In this document: positions 25,192-34,937 of the stretch, piece by piece | How the letters are laid out: each line of letters begins with the position of its first letter | Position numbering within the stretch: position 1 is the first letter of the stretch | NCBI GenBank assembly: GCA_951812305.1 | Contig: CATOSB010000002.1 | Span: forward strand, 868,001 to 932,000 | Length of the DNA stretch: 64,000 nt | Origin: an uncultured Paracoccaceae bacterium | GTDB lineage: Bacteria > Pseudomonadota > Alphaproteobacteria > Rhodobacterales > Rhodobacteraceae | Reading direction: 5' to 3' | Notes under the pieces: generated by a model | Told to the model about the DNA's origin: nothing | The model's input: only the letters and a program-made list of their open reading frames with translations | Database searches by the model: none | Made by a program: the position numbers and the translations under genes

Positions 25192-25217
25192 AAAATAGTT
25201 TAATATTAAACTATTTT
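25192..25217. promoter_or_regulatory. Perfect 26-bp AT-rich palindrome upstream of maeB
   Basis: Each 13-nt half reads AAAATAGTTTAAT and the two halves are exact complements with no spacer. It contains only two G and two C in a GC-rich genome. It ends 20 bp before the maeB GTG and lies about 93 bp upstream of cdd. The position fits an operator overlapping the maeB promoter or leader. The cognate regulator is not known to me; a TetR-, MarR- or GntR-type dimer is plausible. Confidence 0.75.
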
Positions 25218-25237
25218 GAGATCGAAGGGATAAACCG

Positions 25238-27517
25238 GTGAGCGATAACCGCCCCGAGGGTCTGCGCAAAAGCGCGTTGACCTATCACGAAGAGCCGAAA
25301 CCCGGCAAACTGGAAATCCGTGCGACGAAGCCATTGGCAAACGGTCGTGACCTTTCGCTGGCCTATTCGCCGGGCGTGGCAGAGGCCTGTCTTGAGATAA
25401 AGGAAGACCCGGCGAATGCCAGCCGATACACCAGCCGTGCCAATTTGGTGGCGGTTGTGTCCAACGGCACGGCGGTTCTGGGGCTGGGCAATATCGGCGC
25501 CGGTGCGTCCAAGCCGGTGATGGAGGGCAAGGCGGTTCTGTTCAAAAAATTCGCCGGAATCGACTGTTTTGACATCGAACTGGACGAAAACGACCCCGAA
25601 AAGCTGGCAGATATCGTTTGTGCGCTGGAGCCGACATTCGGCGCAGTAAACCTCGAAGATATCAAGGCGCCGGACTGCTTTATCGTCGAAAAGATCTGTC
25701 GCGAGCGGATGAACATCCCGGTTTTCCACGATGATCAGCACGGCACCGCGATTGTTGTGGGCGCAGCTGCGACGAATGCGCTGAAGGTCGCGGACAAGAA
25801 ATTTGCCGACATCAAGGTCGTGTCCACGGGCGGCGGCGCTGCGGGAATTGCCTGTCTGAATATGCTGGTGAAGCTGGGCGTTCGTCGCGAGAATATCTTC
25901 CTCGCCGACCTGCATGGCCTCGTTTACGAGGGCCGCAAGGAAGACATGCCGCCGCAAAAGGCAAAATACGCGCAACCCAGCGGGCCGCGTGATCTGGAAG
26001 AGTTGATCGAGGGCGCGGATCTGTTTCTTGGCCTATCTGCGGCCGGTGTTCTGACCGGCGACATGCTGAAGAAAATGGCGGATCAGCCGATTGTTTTCGC
26101 GCTGGCCAACCCGACACCGGAAATCATGCCTGACGAGGCGAGGAAGGCCGTGCCGAACGCGATCATCGCGACGGGTCGGTCGGATTATCCCAATCAGGTC
26201 AACAACGTATTGTGTTTTCCGTTCATCTTTCGCGGCGCGCTGGATGTGGGTGCGACTGATATCAATGACGAGATGAAGCTCGCCTGTATCGACGCAATTG
26301 CCGCGCTGGCACGGGCGTCAACCAGTGCTGAGGCTGCGGCTGCCTATCGCGGCGAGAAGATGACATTCGGGCCTGATTACCTGATCCCGAAGGCGTTCGA
26401 TCCGCGCCTGACGGGCATCATCGCAACCGCCGTGGCCAAGGCCGCGATGGAATCCGGTGTGGCCACGCGCCCGATTGCCGATTTCGATGCTTACCGCCAG
26501 AAACTGGACGGGTCGGTCTATCGCTCTGCCCTGATCATGCGGCCCGTGTTCGACGCCGCAGCCACGGCCTCTCGCCGGATCGTCTTCGCGGAAGGAGAGG
26601 ACGAGCGAGTTCTGAGGGCCGCAAACGCGATGCTAGAGGACACAACGGACAAGCCGATCCTGATTGGCCGCCCCTCGGTGATTGCGCAACGGCTCGAAAG
26701 ATTGGGCTTGCCGGTGAAGCCGGGCAAGGATGTCGAGATCGTGAACCCGGAACGCGACGCGCGCTATCACCATTACTGGACCACGTATCACCGGTTGATG
26801 CAGCGCAAAGGCGTGACGCCCGATCTGGCCCGCGCGATCATGCGCACCAACACCACGGCCATCGGCGCCGTGATGGTTTACCGCGAAGAAGCTGACAGTG
26901 TGATTTGCGGAACTTTCGGACAATTCCTGTGGCATCTCAACTACATAGAACAGATTCTCGGCACCAGGGATCTGACGCCCGTTGCGGCATTAAGCCTGAT
27001 GATCCTTGAAGATGGGCCGTTGTTTGTCGCCGACACTCAGGTACATCCGGAGCCGAGTTCAGAACAGATCGCGGAAACGGTAATCGCCTGTGCCCGCCAT
27101 ATCCGTCGCTTCGGTGTGGAGCCGAAAATCGCGCTGTGTTCGCGTTCTCAATTCGGCAATCTCGATTGTGGAACTGGGCGAAAGATGCGCGGTGCAATGG
27201 CGATATTGGACAGCGAAGCGCGCGATTTCGAATATGAAGGCGAAATGCACGCCGACGCCGCGCTGGACCAAGCGCTGCGCGACCGGATATTCCCGAATGC
27301 ACGATTTCGCGGGCAAGCCAATTGTCTGGTTTTCGCGGTGTCTGATGCGGCCTCGGGAATTCGCAACATTCTGAAGATGAAAGCCGGTGGGCTTGAGGTT
27401 GGGCCGATCTTGATGGGGATGGGAAACAGGGCGCATATCGTGACGCCGTCCATCACGGCGCGGGGGTTGTTGAACATGTCGGCGGTCGCTGGCACGCCGG
27501 TGGCGCATTACGGGTAG
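25238..27517 (+). CDS. maeB: NADP-dependent malic enzyme, MaeB type with phosphotransacetylase-like domain
   Basis: 759 aa, GTG start with GAAGGG 12 nt upstream. The malic enzyme part (1-430) oxidatively decarboxylates malate to pyruvate: [27 protein letters not shown], and the Rossmann motif [14 protein letters not shown]. The C-terminal half (about 435-759) is a phosphotransacetylase-like domain ([19 protein letters not shown]) usually regulatory in this subclass, binding acetyl-CoA. Length and fusion match the MaeB class. The palindrome just upstream suggests transcriptional control. Confidence 0.95.
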   Translation: MSDNRPEGLRKSALTYHEEPKPGKLEIRATKPLANGRDLSLAYSPGVAEACLEIKEDPANASRYTSRANLVAVVSNGTAVLGLGNIGAGASKPVMEGKAVLFKKFAGIDCFDIELDENDPEKLADIVCALEPTFGAVNLEDIKAPDCFIVEKICRERMNIPVFHDDQHGTAIVVGAAATNALKVADKKFADIKVVSTGGGAAGIACLNMLVKLGVRRENIFLADLHGLVYEGRKEDMPPQKAKYAQPSGPRDLEELIEGADLFLGLSAAGVLTGDMLKKMADQPIVFALANPTPEIMPDEARKAVPNAIIATGRSDYPNQVNNVLCFPFIFRGALDVGATDINDEMKLACIDAIAALARASTSAEAAAAYRGEKMTFGPDYLIPKAFDPRLTGIIATAVAKAAMESGVATRPIADFDAYRQKLDGSVYRSALIMRPVFDAAATASRRIVFAEGEDERVLRAANAMLEDTTDKPILIGRPSVIAQRLERLGLPVKPGKDVEIVNPERDARYHHYWTTYHRLMQRKGVTPDLARAIMRTNTTAIGAVMVYREEADSVICGTFGQFLWHLNYIEQILGTRDLTPVAALSLMILEDGPLFVADTQVHPEPSSEQIAETVIACARHIRRFGVEPKIALCSRSQFGNLDCGTGRKMRGAMAILDSEARDFEYEGEMHADAALDQALRDRIFPNARFRGQANCLVFAVSDAASGIRNILKMKAGGLEVGPILMGMGNRAHIVTPSITARGLLNMSAVAGTPVAHYG

Positions 27518-27602
27518 GGGTGATCTATTGATTTCAGCCCAGGCCAATTCAGAGAATGACCGCTGCCACCCCAGCCGGTTAACAGGCGCGTAGCGCCCCG
27601 GC

Positions 27603-27717
27603 CATCGCCTGCCCGTTCCGGCGGGCTGGCGATTTGGTGGGGCTGGGCGCAGGCCTTCGATCTAGCACAGACTTGGCTGGCATAAAGCGCGTCGTTGAGA
27701 AGTTGCATCGCCACCCC
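27603..27717. repeat. Intergenic palindromic repeat, copy E (partial)
   Basis: ATCGCCTGCCCGTTCCGGCG and GGGCTGGCGATTTGGTGGGG form the same kind of hairpin as copies A and B, and the rest (GGCTGGGCGCAGGCC through AGTTGCATCGCCACCCCA) is the reverse complement of the left third of copy B with moderate divergence. It fills most of the 267-bp gap after maeB; nothing else is seen there. Confidence 0.6.
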
Positions 27718-27784
27718 ACGGGCAGGCGGTGGCCGCCAATTAAGTTTTGCACCCCGCCGTGTTACGCGAGTTGTCGGCAAGATG

Positions 27785-28633
27785 TTAGCTCCCGAGCCGT
27801 TGCAATTCAGCCCAAATTCCCTCTACCCGTGCCTTGATTGCCAGCGCTTCGTCCCACCGGTTGGACATCTCGCGCCCGTCCGGTCCGGTCATGGCATATT
27901 CCGGCGGACCGAGTTCGCAGAGGAATACCAGATCACCCTCGGTGTTTCGCGCGCGCCAGTCGGCCAGACCGTCGCGCCAGATGCGATCAAACAGGTCCAC
28001 CCATTTTGCGTTTTGCGGGAAATCGAGCTGTAATTGCACTTGCTGGCGGCTGGCGACGCGACCCTGAAAACTGTCGCACCGCGCGATGCAGCGCCGGATC
28101 AGGCCGTATTCCCATGTCCCGAGCGGCAGCTTGAATTCGCGGTCGACCATGTAATGCGAGAAATCGCCAGCCAGCCGCATTTCCGGCACCGCATCAAGAA
28201 GGCAAAGTGTAAAGAACAGATCGTTGGTGATGCAATTTCGGTGGGTTTCGAACTGGATCGGCATGTCTTCTTCCCGCGACATCTCGATCCAGCGACGAAT
28301 GACCGGAATCGCGCCTTCGACCGTCAGCGGAAAGACCTGACCAATGACGTTTACGTAAGGCGATCCGAAATCCTTCGCCATCCGCAATGTGCCGCGCAAC
28401 TCGTCCACAGATTTCGGGAACGCAACGATCAGGGGCGTCAGACCCGCGCGCTCGATATGCGGGCGGACCTCGTGGGCGACGGAAACGTCTGCGGCACCAA
28501 GATCGATGGCGAGTCCTGCATAACCGGCATCAGCAACCATGCCGCAGATACGGTCATGTGGCAGGATATCTCCTGTCTGATCATGTGGTTGCATGGACCA
28601 GAGCGATTGGAAGACCCGAAGCGACCTGGTCAA
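27785..28633 (-). CDS. Sugar phosphate isomerase/epimerase-like TIM-barrel protein
   Basis: 282 aa from a TTG start that overlaps the desaturase stop (TTGA), with GGAGG 5 nt upstream; the N-terminal RVFQSLWSMQ is conserved in AP_endonuc_2 / xylose isomerase-like TIM barrels, so the downstream ATG (28594) would cut a conserved strand. Metal-site motifs typical of the fold: IQFETHRNCITND (Glu and His), AGDFSHYMV (Asp, His), LQLDFPQ. Substrate unknown; translational coupling to a fatty acid desaturase is curious but does not define a role. Confidence 0.75.
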   Translation of the reverse strand: MTRSLRVFQSLWSMQPHDQTGDILPHDRICGMVADAGYAGLAIDLGAADVSVAHEVRPHIERAGLTPLIVAFPKSVDELRGTLRMAKDFGSPYVNVIGQVFPLTVEGAIPVIRRWIEMSREEDMPIQFETHRNCITNDLFFTLCLLDAVPEMRLAGDFSHYMVDREFKLPLGTWEYGLIRRCIARCDSFQGRVASRQQVQLQLDFPQNAKWVDLFDRIWRDGLADWRARNTEGDLVFLCELGPPEYAMTGPDGREMSNRWDEALAIKARVEGIWAELQRLGS

Positions 28634-29610
28634 GCCGCCTCCACGCGCTGCGCGCCTGTCGGCGTTGACACGATCCACACGTCATCAAACGGATACTGGC
28701 TTTCGTCCTTTTGCCAAAGCGCACGCAAAACCGCGATCTGGAACTCAAACCAACCCATCGCGTACGGTTCCGCGCCATTGCCTTTCAGTTCCGCGTCCAG
28801 CTCCTTCAATTGCCAGAACGGCACGGATGGAAAGGCGTGATGCGCCGTGTGATAGGGCATTTGCCAGCAAAGCCAGCGCATCAGGGCGTTGGTGCGGGTC
28901 GAACGCGTGTTGCGCAGGATGTCGTCGCCATGCGCAAGGCCGAGATGTTCGATGGTGTTCTGCAGCTGATGGGCAAATTTCATCGCAACCATCGGCGCAA
29001 TCCATAAGGATATGGCGGCCCAACTGCCTGTAATCACGGATAAAACGGCGATCACGGCATATCCGGCAATGTGCCAGCGCGCCTCTGCCACCACCAGTGC
29101 GTGCTGATCCGGGCGCACATAAGGTTCCAGCACCTCGCCACGCGCAAACCGCAGGAAGCGTTGGACGCGGGTGATCCAATAACTGATGCCGCTGAACCAA
29201 AGCAGGTAGCTTCTGAGCGTATATGGCACCCGCTGTAATTCGCCGTCCTTCTCCCAATCCGACGTCCATTGGTGATGGGCGGAATGCTGGATCCAGTCAA
29301 AATCGCGCGGGTAAAGCAGGATGAACCCGATCAGGCGACCGAAGACCATGTTCGGCCACTTGGTCTTGAAGACGGTGGAGTGGGATAGTTCATGCTGGGC
29401 CGCGTAAAGGAAATTGATCAGGACGCCGAGGGTGGCGAACAGGGGCACTGCCCACCAGGTCGCCCAGAATTGCCACAGCAACGTGCCGGTGATCAGTATC
29501 GCCCCAAGGTGAGAGCCGGTTTGCACCCATCCGGCCAAATCTGAACGCTGCATCAATTCACGCAGACGCGCGCGCCCGATCAGATCCTTGCGGGTAAAAC
29601 TCGCTTGCAT
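28630..29610 (-). CDS. Membrane fatty acid desaturase-family protein
   Basis: 326 aa with several membrane segments. Three histidine boxes of the integral-membrane diiron family: HELSH (73-77), HSAHH (109-113) and HTAHH (254-258). These bind the two irons that activate oxygen. Relatives act on fatty acids, carotenoids or other lipids; the exact substrate is not visible. Its stop overlaps the TTG start of the isomerase-like gene, so they form an operon. Confidence 0.88.
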   Translation of the reverse strand: MQASFTRKDLIGRARLRELMQRSDLAGWVQTGSHLGAILITGTLLWQFWATWWAVPLFATLGVLINFLYAAQHELSHSTVFKTKWPNMVFGRLIGFILLYPRDFDWIQHSAHHQWTSDWEKDGELQRVPYTLRSYLLWFSGISYWITRVQRFLRFARGEVLEPYVRPDQHALVVAEARWHIAGYAVIAVLSVITGSWAAISLWIAPMVAMKFAHQLQNTIEHLGLAHGDDILRNTRSTRTNALMRWLCWQMPYHTAHHAFPSVPFWQLKELDAELKGNGAEPYAMGWFEFQIAVLRALWQKDESQYPFDDVWIVSTPTGAQRVEAA

Positions 29611-29671
29611 GGCTCAGGTCCCCTTCGCGCAAAGGAAAGCACGAAATTCCCGCTGGCGCCATAGATTCTGC

Positions 29672-30502
29672 TTACGGCCAGATGCCATATTCTTCCCGCA
29701 TGTAATCAACTGCTTGCTGGTTCGCGACGTGGCGGTCGGCGCCGTCGATCACCTGTTCGGCCAGACCTTCGATTCCTTCGGCTTGGGCGGCAGACGGGTC
29801 GCGCTGATTGGCGAAAAGCCAGATTTTGTGGCCCAAGCGCGTTGCCATGCCAGACAGCCAGACATCATCAACCGCCCAAAGCACGGGCGGAATATCAAAG
29901 GCCGCGTCGTCAAAATGGTCCGGTTTCACGGCAACTCCGCCGCGCCCCTCGAACACATCGACGAAGCCAGAGCGCATGAACACGCGCCGCACTGGACCGC
30001 CGAGATCGTGGCCCAGCAGGCGGGATTTCCAGCGCAGGAATGCCCCATGCGCGTGATACCGGATGTCGGTCTTGCGCCAGCGGCGCAGTGCGCGGGGTTT
30101 GTCCGACCGTTTGCCTGTGCCGCTGAATTCCGGATGCGTTTGGAACCCAAGCGTTGCCAAAACGTCATCGGGCCGCAGCTTGCGCATTTCGGCAATACGG
30201 GCCAGCCATTCGGGCGGATAGATCTGATCGTCATCGGCGAAAACCAGTTCCGTGGATGAGCCACGATAGTGCCGGGCCGCGGGCAGGATTTTCGTGGCAG
30301 GGCCGAAATCCTCGTCACACCGGCAAACCGTCACGCCTTTCGGCAAATCGGGCAACGCCCCGTCCCAGTCGGGAAACCGGCGGTATACAGACGGTATCCA
30401 AAGTTGGATTTCATCTGCCCGGTGCGTTTGTTCCAAAAAGCTTTGTAATGTCGGGCCAAGGTGGTCAAACCGGGGCGGGATTGATGTGAGTGTTATGATC
30501 AC
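29672..30502 (-). CDS. Glycosyltransferase family 2-like protein
   Basis: 276 aa from GTG 30502 (start VIITLTSIPPRFDHLG, preceded by GGGG-rich AG site); a longer version from TTG 30556 is possible. The nucleotide-sugar-binding fold is suggested by ITLTSIPPR at the N-terminus and the DXD-type motif FADDDQIYPPEW. PVLWAVDDVWLSG later may hold the acceptor-site acidic residues. Probably a cytoplasmic enzyme that adds a sugar to a surface polysaccharide, but no polysaccharide cluster surrounds it. Confidence 0.75.
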   Translation of the reverse strand: MIITLTSIPPRFDHLGPTLQSFLEQTHRADEIQLWIPSVYRRFPDWDGALPDLPKGVTVCRCDEDFGPATKILPAARHYRGSSTELVFADDDQIYPPEWLARIAEMRKLRPDDVLATLGFQTHPEFSGTGKRSDKPRALRRWRKTDIRYHAHGAFLRWKSRLLGHDLGGPVRRVFMRSGFVDVFEGRGGVAVKPDHFDDAAFDIPPVLWAVDDVWLSGMATRLGHKIWLFANQRDPSAAQAEGIEGLAEQVIDGADRHVANQQAVDYMREEYGIWP

Positions 30503-30644
30503 CTGCCTGCCCCTTTCTTTTGGCGCCGGAACCCGATCCAAAGCGCGCTTTCGCAATTGGTTTGCACCCTATTTCGTATGACGTTAAACCTTCAACAAGA
30601 AGAAAAAGCCCATGAAAACCGGGCGGGACAAGGCTGAGGACTGC

Positions 30645-31169
30645 ATGACGAATAAAAGTGGCGGCGGATCGAAGCCGGACAATACCTCTGACATCGAATT
30701 TGTGAAGGCGCTGGCGGAGGTTCTGCGCGAAAACGATCTGGGCGAATTGGAAGTCGAGCGCGCCGCAAAGAACGATGTGAAACTATCCGTTCGCATCAGC
30801 AAATCCGCGCCGGCCATTGCACCTGTTGCAACTGCTGTACCGGCAGCCGTTCACAACCCTGCGCCAGCACCCACGCTTGCCGCAGCACCGGCAACGGCTG
30901 CTCCTGCGGCTGACAACGATGACCCATCCAGCTTGCCCGGCGTGGTGAATTCGCCGATGGTCGGTACCGCCTATCTGTCGCCCGAACCCGGCACGGCAGC
31001 CTTTGTTTCGGTTGGCGACAAGGTGAACGAAGGCCAGACCCTGCTGATCGTTGAGGCGATGAAGACGATGAACCACATCCCTGCCCCACACGGCGGCACG
31101 GTCAAACGCATTCTGATCGAGGATGGCGCACCCGTTGAGTTCGGCGCGCCGCTGATGGTCATCGAATAA
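30645..31169 (+). CDS. accB: Biotin carboxyl carrier protein of acetyl-CoA carboxylase
   Basis: 174 aa. N-terminal helical domain (15-52), Ala/Pro-rich flexible linker (53-95), and biotinyl domain (96-174) with the biotinylated Lys140 in VEAMKTMN. First committed step of fatty acid synthesis. ATG 30645 preferred over the longer frame from 30612. The stop overlaps the accC start (TAATG at 31167), the classic accBC operon. Confidence 0.95.
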   Translation: MTNKSGGGSKPDNTSDIEFVKALAEVLRENDLGELEVERAAKNDVKLSVRISKSAPAIAPVATAVPAAVHNPAPAPTLAAAPATAAPAADNDDPSSLPGVVNSPMVGTAYLSPEPGTAAFVSVGDKVNEGQTLLIVEAMKTMNHIPAPHGGTVKRILIEDGAPVEFGAPLMVIE

Positions 31170-32521
31170 TGTTCGACAAGATCCTGATTGCCAACCGGGG
31201 CGAGATCGCTCTGCGCGTGATCCGTGCCTGCCGCGAGATGGGCATCGGATCGGTTGCGGTGCATTCAACGGCGGATGCGGATGCGATGCATGTGCGCATG
31301 GCGGACGAGGCAATCTGCATCGGGCCGCCCAGCGCGACAGACAGCTATCTGAGCGTTCCGGCGATTATCGCAGCCTGTGAGATCACCGGCGCGCAGGCCA
31401 TTCATCCCGGCTATGGGTTTTTGTCCGAAAACGCCAAGTTCGTCTCGATCCTTGAAGATCACGGCATCACATTTATCGGCCCCACGGCCGAACATATCCG
31501 CATCATGGGCGACAAGATCACCGCCAAGGACACGATGAAGAACCTTGGCGTGCCGTGTGTTCCGGGGTCTGATGGTGGCGTCGATACGGTGGCGGACGCG
31601 TTGGCGGTTGGCATCGATTTTGGCTACCCGGTGATCGTGAAAGCGACCGCTGGCGGTGGCGGGCGCGGCATGAAGCTGGCGACCAGCGCCGAGGACATGG
31701 AAACGGCGTTTCGAACCGCGCGGGCCGAGGCCAAGGCGGCCTTTGGCAATGACGAGGTCTATATCGAGAAGTATCTTGGGCGACCGCGCCATATCGAGAT
31801 ACAGGTCTTCGGTGACGGAAAGGGCCGCGCCGTGCATCTGGGAGAGCGCGATTGTTCGCTGCAACGCCGCCACCAGAAGGTGTTCGAGGAAGCGCCCGGG
31901 CCGGCGATTGACGCCACAACGCGCGCCGAAATCGGCCGTATCTGCGCTGATGCAGTCGCCAGGATCAACTATATCGGCGCGGGGACGATTGAGTTTCTCT
32001 ATGAGGATGGAGAATTCTATTTCATCGAGATGAACACCCGTTTGCAGGTGGAGCACCCGGTGACGGAAGCGATCTTTGGCGTCGATCTGGTGCGTGAACA
32101 GATCCGTGTGGCCGCGGGTCTGCCGATGGAATTCAATCAGGACGAATTGAACATCAACGGCCATGCCATCGAAGTGCGGCTGAATGCCGAAAAACTGCCT
32201 AATTTTGCGCCATCTCCGGGGACGATCACGCAGTATCACGCACCGGGCGGGCTGGGCGTGCGGATGGATTCGGCGCTTTACGACGGTTATTCGATCCCGC
32301 CTTATTACGATTCATTGATCGGCAAGCTGATCGTGCATGGCCGCGACCGGGAAGAGGCGATTGCGCGCCTGAACCGTGCCTTGGGCGAGTTGATCGTGGA
32401 TGGGATTGAAACCACCGCGCCGCTGTTTGATGCGCTTTTGCTGGAAGACGACATTCATTCGGGCGATTACACGATCCACTGGCTGGAAAAGTGGCTGGAG
32501 ACCAACCTGCAGGATGGTTGA
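31169..32521 (+). CDS. accC: Biotin carboxylase subunit of acetyl-CoA carboxylase
   Basis: 450 aa, standard. ATP-grasp enzyme that carboxylates biotin on AccB. Motifs: FDKILIANRGEIALRVIRAC at the N-terminus, glycine-rich ATP loop KATAGGGGRGMK (about 159-170), ERDCSLQRRHQKVFEEAP, and FIEMNTRLQVEHPVTE with catalytic and metal-binding Glu/Asn/Arg. Translationally coupled to accB. Confidence 0.96.
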   Translation: MFDKILIANRGEIALRVIRACREMGIGSVAVHSTADADAMHVRMADEAICIGPPSATDSYLSVPAIIAACEITGAQAIHPGYGFLSENAKFVSILEDHGITFIGPTAEHIRIMGDKITAKDTMKNLGVPCVPGSDGGVDTVADALAVGIDFGYPVIVKATAGGGGRGMKLATSAEDMETAFRTARAEAKAAFGNDEVYIEKYLGRPRHIEIQVFGDGKGRAVHLGERDCSLQRRHQKVFEEAPGPAIDATTRAEIGRICADAVARINYIGAGTIEFLYEDGEFYFIEMNTRLQVEHPVTEAIFGVDLVREQIRVAAGLPMEFNQDELNINGHAIEVRLNAEKLPNFAPSPGTITQYHAPGGLGVRMDSALYDGYSIPPYYDSLIGKLIVHGRDREEAIARLNRALGELIVDGIETTAPLFDALLLEDDIHSGDYTIHWLEKWLETNLQDG

Positions 32522-32577
32522 CGCATCGGATTGCGCGTGCGCGCAACCCGACCAATTGGGGGGCCAGCCCCCCAAAC

Positions 32578-32605
32578 CCCCCGAGGTATTTACGGCCAGA
32601 TGAAG
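32578..32605 (+). repeat. Short interspersed motif ending GGCCAGATGAAG, copy 1
   Basis: CCCCCGAGGTATTT followed by ACGGCCAGATGAAG. The same layout (CCCCCGAAAGTATTT, then CTGGCCAGATGAAG) recurs at 41846-41874, also just downstream of a gene. I recall this motif as frequent between genes in Rhodobacteraceae; its function is not known to me. Here it lies in the 109-bp gap between convergent accC and a methyltransferase gene. Confidence 0.55.
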
Positions 32606-32630
32606 GAGCTGGTGCGAAAAAACGCATGGG

Positions 32631-33341
32631 TCAGCTTGGATTGAACAGCGTACAAAAGGCGCGTTGTTTTTCTTTTCTGCGGAAGTAGTCGCCGACGCCC
32701 ACGGTTCCCGGCCTGAACGCCTGATCGGCCTCAGACCAGACGATATCAAATCCTAAAGCCTGCGCCATTTTTGATGTCGCTTTTCGCGTCGGGATGCCGA
32801 TTATCGCGCGGGATTGCCCGCTTTCCTGTGGCGCGGCGTTGATCTGAAGACTCGTATCTTCGAAATAAAGGTCGATGCGAGGCCGGGTCGCGAGAGAAAA
32901 TTCGCTGTCGATCAGGACCACCGTGGCGCCGATTTCCTTGATCAGCTTCAGCAGTCGGAAATGTTCGATGATGTGATAGAAAATGCCGAAAACCGCGACA
33001 ACATCAAACTCTTCGCCGTCTTCCACAAACCCTTGCAGAACATCGAAGATGTCGCCCTGCATCAGGCGGACCCTGGATTTGTATGGTGTGTCAGGGAAAA
33101 GCCTGAACCGGTCGATCAGTTCCTGACGCGCCTCAACGCCGACAACTTCCGCCGCGCCCGCCTCTGCCAGTGCATAAGACCAGCGCCCGTCATGCGCGCC
33201 AAGATCCAGCACGCGAACGCCGTCCAATTCTCCACGAAAGGGCGCCACCAGCAACCGATGCCGCAAATTCATCCGGTCTACGGATTTTTCGCTTTCCGAG
33301 TAGGGATGAATATCGGCCAGGAAGTCAAAAAAGCCTGTCAT
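32631..33341 (-). CDS. Class I SAM-dependent methyltransferase-like protein
   Basis: 236 aa from ATG 33341 (an in-frame TTG lies 2 codons earlier). SAM-binding motif I is VLDLGAHDGRWSYALAEAGA (about 44-63), followed by VVGVEARQE (acidic motif II) and VVAVFGIFYHI. The target is unknown. Divergent from aat; convergent with accC. The fold assignment is firm, the activity only inferred. Confidence 0.8.
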   Translation of the reverse strand: MTGFFDFLADIHPYSESEKSVDRMNLRHRLLVAPFRGELDGVRVLDLGAHDGRWSYALAEAGAAEVVGVEARQELIDRFRLFPDTPYKSRVRLMQGDIFDVLQGFVEDGEEFDVVAVFGIFYHIIEHFRLLKLIKEIGATVVLIDSEFSLATRPRIDLYFEDTSLQINAAPQESGQSRAIIGIPTRKATSKMAQALGFDIVWSEADQAFRPGTVGVGDYFRRKEKQRAFCTLFNPS

Positions 33342-33417
33342 GTTCAATCTTTTTGCCAGCGCGTATAACGGGCCTATCCCGTGTTAGGTTAACATTCAAC
33401 TATCGCCAGGAGAGGGC

Positions 33418-34074
33418 GTGAAAGACGAAATCGAGATCACTGCTGATCTGTTGCTGCGTGCTTATGCAAGCGGCATCTTTCCAATGGCGGAATCGGCGGA
33501 CAATCCCGAAATCTATTGGGTTGATCCCGAAATGCGGGGGGTGATGCCCTTGAATGGGTTCCACATCTCGCGTTCGCTGGCACGACGAGTGCGGCGTGAG
33601 GATTACAGTGTTTCGGTCAATCAGGATTTTGACGGCGTTGTTGCCGCATGTGCGGATCGCGATGAAACGTGGATCAACGACAAGATTTTCCTGCTTTACA
33701 GCCAGTTGCACCGTCGCGGATATGCGCATTCGCTCGAAATCCGGCGCGAAGATGAGCTGGTGGGCGGCGTTTATGGGGTCGCGTTGGGCGGTGCGTTCTT
33801 CGGCGAAAGCATGTTCAGCCGTGTGACAGATGCGTCGAAGACCGCGCTGGCCTATCTGGTGGACCGGTTGCGGGAAAATGGATTTACGCTGTTTGACAGC
33901 CAGTTCCTGACGCCGCATCTGGCATCACTGGGCGGCGTCGAAATCGAGCGCGAAGAATATCGGCGACAGTTGGCGGAATCACTTCAAGTGGATGCCGACT
34001 TTCTGACTCCGGTGCCGCGCCAAGGCGCTCAGGACGTGATACAGCGCAACACCCAGATGTCGAAGCGCGGGTGA
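33418..34074 (+). CDS. aat: Leucyl/phenylalanyl-tRNA--protein transferase
   Basis: 218 aa, GTG start (GGAGAGGGC upstream). It adds Leu or Phe to N-terminal Arg/Lys of proteins, marking them for ClpAP (N-degron pathway). Family motifs: LLLRAYASGIFPMAE near the N-terminus, YWVDPEMRGVMPL, SLEIRREDELVGGVYGVALG and GESMFSRVTDASKTALAYL. Its 3' end overlaps the 3' end of the convergent DUF2155 gene by 46 bp. Confidence 0.95.
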   Translation: MKDEIEITADLLLRAYASGIFPMAESADNPEIYWVDPEMRGVMPLNGFHISRSLARRVRREDYSVSVNQDFDGVVAACADRDETWINDKIFLLYSQLHRRGYAHSLEIRREDELVGGVYGVALGGAFFGESMFSRVTDASKTALAYLVDRLRENGFTLFDSQFLTPHLASLGGVEIEREEYRRQLAESLQVDADFLTPVPRQGAQDVIQRNTQMSKRG

Positions 34075-34484
34075 TCCAGCGCGTTCAGCGCCGGGCTTGA
34101 GGCGATCATCCAGCCCTCAAACGCGGGGCGTTCCTGCCCCTCGTCGCGCACGACAAGAAAGGCCCAGGCATCGCCAGATGGGTTGCCCGCGGGAAAGCGG
34201 CATTCGCCCAGCGTAATCGCCAAACGTTCAAAGCGACGGGTCTGGCCATTGCCCATTTCGATATCAACCAACTCGCCGGAAACCCGATCCAACCCGCGTA
34301 GAATCGCGCCCTCGGCGGTGGCGGCCTTGGATTGTTCAACTTCTTCGATATTGCCCAGACCGTCGGGATCTTCGGCGTCGAGGTCCAGTTCCGGCGTCAG
34401 GGTAAAGCCGCTGTCATCCGTGACCTGAGCCGACGCAAGAACCGGAAGGCCAAAACACGCAAGCGCCAGCAAAACGGCGCGCAT
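34029..34484 (-). CDS. DUF2155-family exported protein
   Basis: 151 aa with a signal peptide (cleavage near ASA-QV). The core (about 55-150: AILRGLDRVSGE, FERLAITLGECRFP, AFEGWMIASSPALNALDHPRFDIWVLRC) is the DUF2155 pattern of alphaproteobacteria; it has two Cys. The start overlaps the mlaD stop (TGATG). The fixed neighbourhood with mlaD and the NDUFA12-like gene is typical for the group, but the function is unknown. Confidence 0.82.
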   Translation of the reverse strand: MRAVLLALACFGLPVLASAQVTDDSGFTLTPELDLDAEDPDGLGNIEEVEQSKAATAEGAILRGLDRVSGELVDIEMGNGQTRRFERLAITLGECRFPAGNPSGDAWAFLVVRDEGQERPAFEGWMIASSPALNALDHPRFDIWVLRCITS

Positions 34485-34936
34485 CAACCGGCGTCTCCCT
34501 CGCCGGTGACAAACCGCAACAGAAGCTGAACAAGGCTGACTGAACTTTGGGTGTTTTCAATTTCGGCACCGGGGTCAAGTTCAAAGGGTGAGCCACCGGG
34601 AAGAAGTTCGACGAAATTGCCGCCAAGCAAGCCTTCCGATGAAATCAGCACGGCGGTGTCTTCGGGCAGTTTCAGCACGGAATCGACGGTGAATTTGGCC
34701 TCTGCGCGAAAAGTCAAAGGGTCAAGTTCCAGCGATGTCACGGTGCCGACTTTCACGCCGCCCATACGCACATCTGTACCGACGGACACGCCTTCCACCG
34801 ACGTGAAGGATGCGTGGTAAGAGTCGCGGTCACTTCCGCCGCCCTGCCCCGTCACATCGGCGGCGTAAAGGAAAAACCCCACTGCCGCCGCCAGAACAAC
34901 GGCACCGGTCAGAACCTCTGTCGTTTGGTTTGCCAT
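34484..34936 (-). CDS. mlaD: MlaD-type MCE-domain lipid transport protein
   Basis: 150 aa. An N-terminal membrane anchor (about 8-28) and one MCE domain (about 38-117: YHASFTSVEGVSVGTDVRMGG, then GLLGGNFVELLPGG) match MlaD, the periplasmic hexameric ring of the Mla phospholipid transport system. The ATPase and permease (mlaF, mlaE) are not in this window, so the system is presumably completed elsewhere. Operon with DUF2155 (overlap) and the NDUFA12-like gene (1-bp gap). Confidence 0.9.
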   Translation of the reverse strand: MANQTTEVLTGAVVLAAAVGFFLYAADVTGQGGGSDRDSYHASFTSVEGVSVGTDVRMGGVKVGTVTSLELDPLTFRAEAKFTVDSVLKLPEDTAVLISSEGLLGGNFVELLPGGSPFELDPGAEIENTQSSVSLVQLLLRFVTGEGDAG

Positions 34937-34937
34937 G

